Made by a program: the position numbers and the translations under genes. Under the pieces are notes generated by a model that searched no databases, was not told the origin of the DNA, and saw only the letters and a list, made by a program, of their open reading frames with translations. Below, one piece after another: positions 60,577 to 64,000 of a stretch of DNA of 64,000 nucleotides (the first letter of the stretch is position 1; each line of letters begins with the position of its first letter). The stretch covers positions 124,001 through 188,000 of the forward strand of contig NZ_NOIG01000012.1 of assembly GCF_002245625.1 (NCBI RefSeq), given 5' to 3'. Origin of the DNA: Acidovorax kalamii (GTDB taxonomy: Bacteria; Pseudomonadota; Gammaproteobacteria; Burkholderiales; Burkholderiaceae_C).

Positions 60577-63378
60577 TCAGAACGTGGCCACATCGTCGGC
60601 CGCAGGCATCGGCCGCAGCGCCGCCGATTGGTGCACCGCCCAATGCAGCAGCCCTGCCCGGTGCCCGATGCGCACAAACCGTTTGCCGTCCACAATGCGC
60701 CCCTGCATGCGCTCTATCCAGCGACCCAGCATGCGCGAATTGATCTTTCCGGCCTGCCCCGCAATGTCATCCATGGCCATGGCCAGCAGCGCATCGGTAT
60801 CGCTGCGCCGGATCGCGCCGCCCACCGTGGTCTGGTCCGGGCCGAACGCTGCAAACCACGCCTCCACCAGCGCGCGCAGCTTGGTCGTTTCCGGGTCTTG
60901 CTCGAAGGCGCGTGCGGCCGCTTCCATGGGGTCGGCCAGCGTGGGCAGCCCTGACCCTTCGACCGTACCCGCGATCGCGGCCACCTGCTGCGCAAGCCAG
61001 CAGATGGGCTGCCGCACAAGATCATCCCAATGCTCGAAGCTGGCCGTGCGGCCCTTGGCCATCTTGGGGCGCCCGGCCGTGATGTACGCCCGCACGATGG
61101 TCAGCGCCGCCACCACGTAGGCCAGCCGGTCGGTCTGCACCATCTGCGCCGGATCGAAGGAGAAGTCCCGCGTGTACGGTGTCTCGCTCTGCGCATCGAT
61201 GCGCGCCGTCAGCACCCTTCGGCAGGTGTCCGAAGTCATGCGCAGGTTGTTGCCCGTGGCGATGAACAAGGCCCGGTTGGGCAGCGTGATGGTTTCGCTG
61301 CTGCCCAGCACCCGGTCGGCAAACGTGGGGGCGGTCAGGAAGGCATCCAGCGATGCAGAGCCCAGCGGCTCGCGCACGTTGTCCCAAAGCACCACGCGCT
61401 GGCCTTCGCGCAGCACCGCAAACAGGCGCTTGCGCGTTTCTTCGTCGGTGTCGGCCGGGGGAAGAATCGAAGGCTCAGATCCCATGGCCAGGATGCCGAT
61501 GCAGCGGGCCAGCAAGGTCTTGCCGCTGCCTGCGGCCGGGGCGTCAAAGCCCACACCCGGCGCCGTTGGCAAGCTGGCGCGCAGCGCGGCCGACAGCAGG
61601 CCATGCAGGGCCACGCCGTTGGCCACGGCATCCACCAGGGGGAACAGGGCCAGCGGCGCCCACAGGAATTTGAGCGCGGCCAGGGCATCTTGCACGGTCG
61701 GTTTGACCGGCACGCGGGGCGGATTCGGGTGTTCGCAATAGAACAGCAGGCCGGAGTTTTCATCATGGCCGGGGCGATCGAGGATGCTGCCGTCAATGCG
61801 CAAAGTGGGCGCAGTCACCACCGCCACCAGCTTCTTGAACCCGCGCTCGCCATGCTTGGCCAGGATGGCGCGGGCCACCGACAGCGGGGCATCTTCCGGG
61901 CCTTCCTCCGGCGCTTCCTCGCCATCGGCCTTGCGGCGGTGGCGCATGGAGTAGAACTCGCACACCCGGCCCATGTGGTCGGTGAGCCAGTCGGGTGTCA
62001 CCGGCCGCGCCTTGCCGTCGCTCACATAGGCCACAGCGCCCTCGCCGTAGTCGAACAGCTCGCCCCTTTCCTGCAGCACCGCCAGGACAGCATCGGTCGT
62101 GGCCACGCGCATGCCGCGCCCCACCTGAATGCGGGCGCTCTGGCGCAGCAGCTCAAAGCGCATGCCGCCATGGCGGTGGGTGAACAGGTACGGGCGCTGC
62201 CCGCTCTTGAGGTTGACCACCGCCACGCGGGTGTCGCTATCGGGGTCCAGCGGGTCCGCAAACTGGGCGTTGTGCCAGCGCTCGGGGCGGTCGAGGATTT
62301 CTCCCACGGAGACAGGCTTGCCCTGCTCTGCCATCAGCACGAAGTCGCCCATCAATACCCTCTGGGCGCTGGCCCGCTGCAGCACGTCGCGGGCCTTGTC
62401 CACGGGGATGCCGCGGCGCTTGGCCAGGGCCGGGGCGTTCGTGGCCACCCAGCGTTCGCGCTGGGCTGCGCACTGGCCTGCGAGCTGCTGCCGGGCAGCC
62501 TTTTTGAGCGCCTGGGCCTGCTTGTGGGTGTCGGCATCGTGCGGGATCAGCGCGAGGTCGAACAGGGCCAGCGGGTCGCCAAAGATGCGCGGGGCAGCGT
62601 GCGGCCGCTGCAGGCTCTTGCCCAGCAACGGCGGCGCGCAGAAGTCCAGGCGCTCGGGCTGCCACACGCTGGCATCGATCAGGGTGCGTTCCAGCGCCTG
62701 CCCTGCCCGGCCTACGTCGAACCAGCCATGGCCTGCAGCCCAAAGAAGCTGCACCAGGGCGCGACCGGCCTCGGGGATGCGCGATGCATCGCGCACAGGG
62801 ATATACAAACGATGCCGGGTCAATGCCGACAGTTCGCGGCCGTCTGCAGTGCACACACCAGCCGAACAGCTCGGGCGCCAGAGCATCGGCGCGTCGGCCA
62901 GCGCCGGGCAGGCTTCTATCAGGCGCTGGCGGAACACATCGGCCGACAGCTCGCCATCAGGTGCGCCGTCATGGTCGAGCATCAGCACGCCGGGGCCGAC
63001 TGGGTAGGCGAAGTGCCTGCGGGTACGCGATATGGCGCCGGGTGTTTCTGCCACTTCACGCTCGGGCACGATGGGTACAGCAGCACCTGCAGCAGCGTCG
63101 CACACGCCCCAGCTTGTGGCCTGCGCGGGGTCGAGAGCTTCCAGAATGTCGGCCAGCTCTGCAAGCCCGTGGGCAACCGTTCGCACCGCGCTGCCGCGCA
63201 TCGTGTTGGCGGCGCTTTCCTTGTGCAGCGTGCCATCGGGTGCCAGGGTCAGAACCTTGGTGAGGCGGTCGGGGACGGTGGCCGTGAAGACGGTGAATTG
63301 CAGGGCGCCAGCGGGTGGCGCAGATGGGGTATTTTTTGCAGCGTCCGATCTGGGTGCGCTGGCCTTCTTTGTTGCCAT
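60577..63378 (-). CDS. Primase-helicase of the element
   Basis: 933 residues from the ATG at 63378 (MATKKASAPRS). The N-terminal half has an acidic motif GVLMLDHDGAPDGE of archaeo-eukaryotic primase type, and the C-terminal half a superfamily helicase ATPase: Walker A APAAGSGKTLLARC near residues 608-621, Walker B-like RVVLWDNVREPLG, and FIATGNNLRMTSDTCRRVLTARID as sensor/arginine-finger region. It likely starts and drives replication of the element. It follows the Toprim gene by 14 bases. Confidence 0.85.
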   Translation of the reverse strand: MATKKASAPRSDAAKNTPSAPPAGALQFTVFTATVPDRLTKVLTLAPDGTLHKESAANTMRGSAVRTVAHGLAELADILEALDPAQATSWGVCDAAAGAAVPIVPEREVAETPGAISRTRRHFAYPVGPGVLMLDHDGAPDGELSADVFRQRLIEACPALADAPMLWRPSCSAGVCTADGRELSALTRHRLYIPVRDASRIPEAGRALVQLLWAAGHGWFDVGRAGQALERTLIDASVWQPERLDFCAPPLLGKSLQRPHAAPRIFGDPLALFDLALIPHDADTHKQAQALKKAARQQLAGQCAAQRERWVATNAPALAKRRGIPVDKARDVLQRASAQRVLMGDFVLMAEQGKPVSVGEILDRPERWHNAQFADPLDPDSDTRVAVVNLKSGQRPYLFTHRHGGMRFELLRQSARIQVGRGMRVATTDAVLAVLQERGELFDYGEGAVAYVSDGKARPVTPDWLTDHMGRVCEFYSMRHRRKADGEEAPEEGPEDAPLSVARAILAKHGERGFKKLVAVVTAPTLRIDGSILDRPGHDENSGLLFYCEHPNPPRVPVKPTVQDALAALKFLWAPLALFPLVDAVANGVALHGLLSAALRASLPTAPGVGFDAPAAGSGKTLLARCIGILAMGSEPSILPPADTDEETRKRLFAVLREGQRVVLWDNVREPLGSASLDAFLTAPTFADRVLGSSETITLPNRALFIATGNNLRMTSDTCRRVLTARIDAQSETPYTRDFSFDPAQMVQTDRLAYVVAALTIVRAYITAGRPKMAKGRTASFEHWDDLVRQPICWLAQQVAAIAGTVEGSGLPTLADPMEAAARAFEQDPETTKLRALVEAWFAAFGPDQTTVGGAIRRSDTDALLAMAMDDIAGQAGKINSRMLGRWIERMQGRIVDGKRFVRIGHRAGLLHWAVHQSAALRPMPAADDVATF

Positions 63379-63392
63379 GGTGTGGTCGTTTT

Positions 63393-64000
63393 CTAAAGCC
63401 GGGTGGCGGTGAATTGGGGGACGGTGTGGACGCCTTCGGCGTGGGCCATGTCGGCCACCATCGGGAAGACCTGCAGGCCGCAGGCGCTGGCCTTGCGCGC
63501 CAGCTCGGCAGCGGGTTGCCATTGCGCAGGCTCGCGGACGTCGATGAACACATGCAGGCTGCGCAGGCCACGGGGCCAGCGCGCATGCGCCAGCAGCGAT
63601 GCCTCGGGCACGGCCCACACGGGCATGCGTGCGGCCTGGGCGATGCGCAGCGCGGTGGCGATGCCCACAGCCATACCCATCACGCGGCTGGCGCTGACCG
63701 CATGGGCCAGCCGGGCGCAGGCGCCCAGCGCGGGGCCAGCCTTGCCGGTGAGCTTGATGGGCGCAGGCACGGGTGCCAACGATCCATCGGCCGCAAGGTA
63801 GATGCGTTGCAGCGCCACCGCGTGGGGCACGGGCGCGCCCTGCAAGCCGCGCGGGTAGGTGTCCACCTCGAACAGCGCCAGCAGCGCGGGGAAGCGGCCC
63901 AGGCACACCGGCTTGCGGTCGGCCTGCATGTGCCAGTAGTCGAGCGCGGGGTGCAGGCGCAAGGCTTGTGGCCACGCTCCCAGCGCAACACCACTGCGGG
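63393..64000 (-). CDS. Toprim-domain protein (partial)
   Basis: The frame is open from the right edge to its stop at 63393; about 202 C-terminal residues are seen. The visible part has VMGMAVGIATALRIAQAARMPVWAVPEASLLAH and SLHVFIDVREPAQWQPAAELARKASACGLQVFPM, the acidic Toprim core with DVRE in place of DxD. Such proteins are DNA primases of phages and integrative elements; the zinc-binding N-terminus would lie beyond the window. Confidence 0.8.
   Translation of the reverse strand, partial: RSGVALGAWPQALRLHPALDYWHMQADRKPVCLGRFPALLALFEVDTYPRGLQGAPVPHAVALQRIYLAADGSLAPVPAPIKLTGKAGPALGACARLAHAVSASRVMGMAVGIATALRIAQAARMPVWAVPEASLLAHARWPRGLRSLHVFIDVREPAQWQPAAELARKASACGLQVFPMVADMAHAEGVHTVPQFTATRL

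Larger units (their letters stand above)
55990..64000. mobile_element. Integrative element at tRNA-Arg (right end outside the window)
   Basis: The order is tRNA-Arg, repeat-rich noncoding end, tyrosine integrase, Ogr/Delta zinc-finger gene, AT-richer cargo gene, then a leftward module with primase-helicase and Toprim genes running to the window edge. The composition of the cargo differs from the host. The arrangement resembles P4-like satellites or related integrative elements. The far attachment site is not in the window, so the limits are unproven. Confidence 0.75.

Overview
The window comes from a GC-rich betaproteobacterium, most likely a member of the Comamonadaceae close to Acidovorax. 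The evidence is the gene content: a ctaCDGE cytochrome oxidase cluster with SURF1, ctaA, ctaB and SCO genes, several Bug/TctC binding proteins, many LysR regulators, DUF2970/DUF2909/DUF1841/DUF3185 genes, and short intergenic repeats carrying an AGCTAT core. This placement is inferred from sequence reading only; no search was run.

Layout. 1-4.7 kb: a truncated AraC-type regulator, two short-chain dehydrogenases, a SnoaL-like gene and a divergent LysR gene. 4.8-7.3 kb: an elongation factor G paralogue whose upstream region has the architecture of a transcription attenuator (14-codon leader ORF, possible antiterminator, rho-independent terminator). 7.9-8.9 kb: the heat-shock sigma factor rpoH, with a perfect CIRCE operator lying on its likely promoter. 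10.2-19.5 kb: the leftward aa3-type oxidase cluster (structural subunits, copper and haem assembly factors, and a 38-codon gene). 19.6-28.8 kb: housekeeping and accessory genes (comF, trmL, a ParA-like ATPase, MaoC, LysE, a KefB/C-type antiporter) with several repeat elements between them. 29.2-33.9 kb: a TonB-dependent siderophore receptor operon with a Fur-like box. 34-38.8 kb: small metabolic genes and a Bug protein. 38.9-43.2 kb: a pcaIJF-type 3-oxoadipate/thiolase cluster with a divergent IclR regulator. 43.3-49.5 kb: small conserved genes, a sodium/proton antiporter, a dihaem cytochrome c, and a MoxR/VWA pair. 49.6-55.9 kb: the outer-membrane translocation pair tamA-tamB.

From about 56 kb to the right edge the window enters an integrative element next to tRNA-Arg(CCT). 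It has a noncoding end rich in short and long repeats, a P4-type tyrosine integrase, an Ogr/Delta-like zinc-finger gene, an AT-richer cargo gene that fuses a DUF4062 (TIR/SLOG-like) domain to a small second domain, and a leftward module with a primase-helicase and a Toprim protein cut by the window edge. This layout resembles a P4-like phage satellite, in which the slot next to the integrase often carries anti-phage genes.

The most interesting observations are the EF-G paralogue leader, the CIRCE-controlled rpoH, a dispersed repeat that appears to have become the signal-peptide coding region of the SCO gene, and the island cargo gene with its repeat-rich attachment end.
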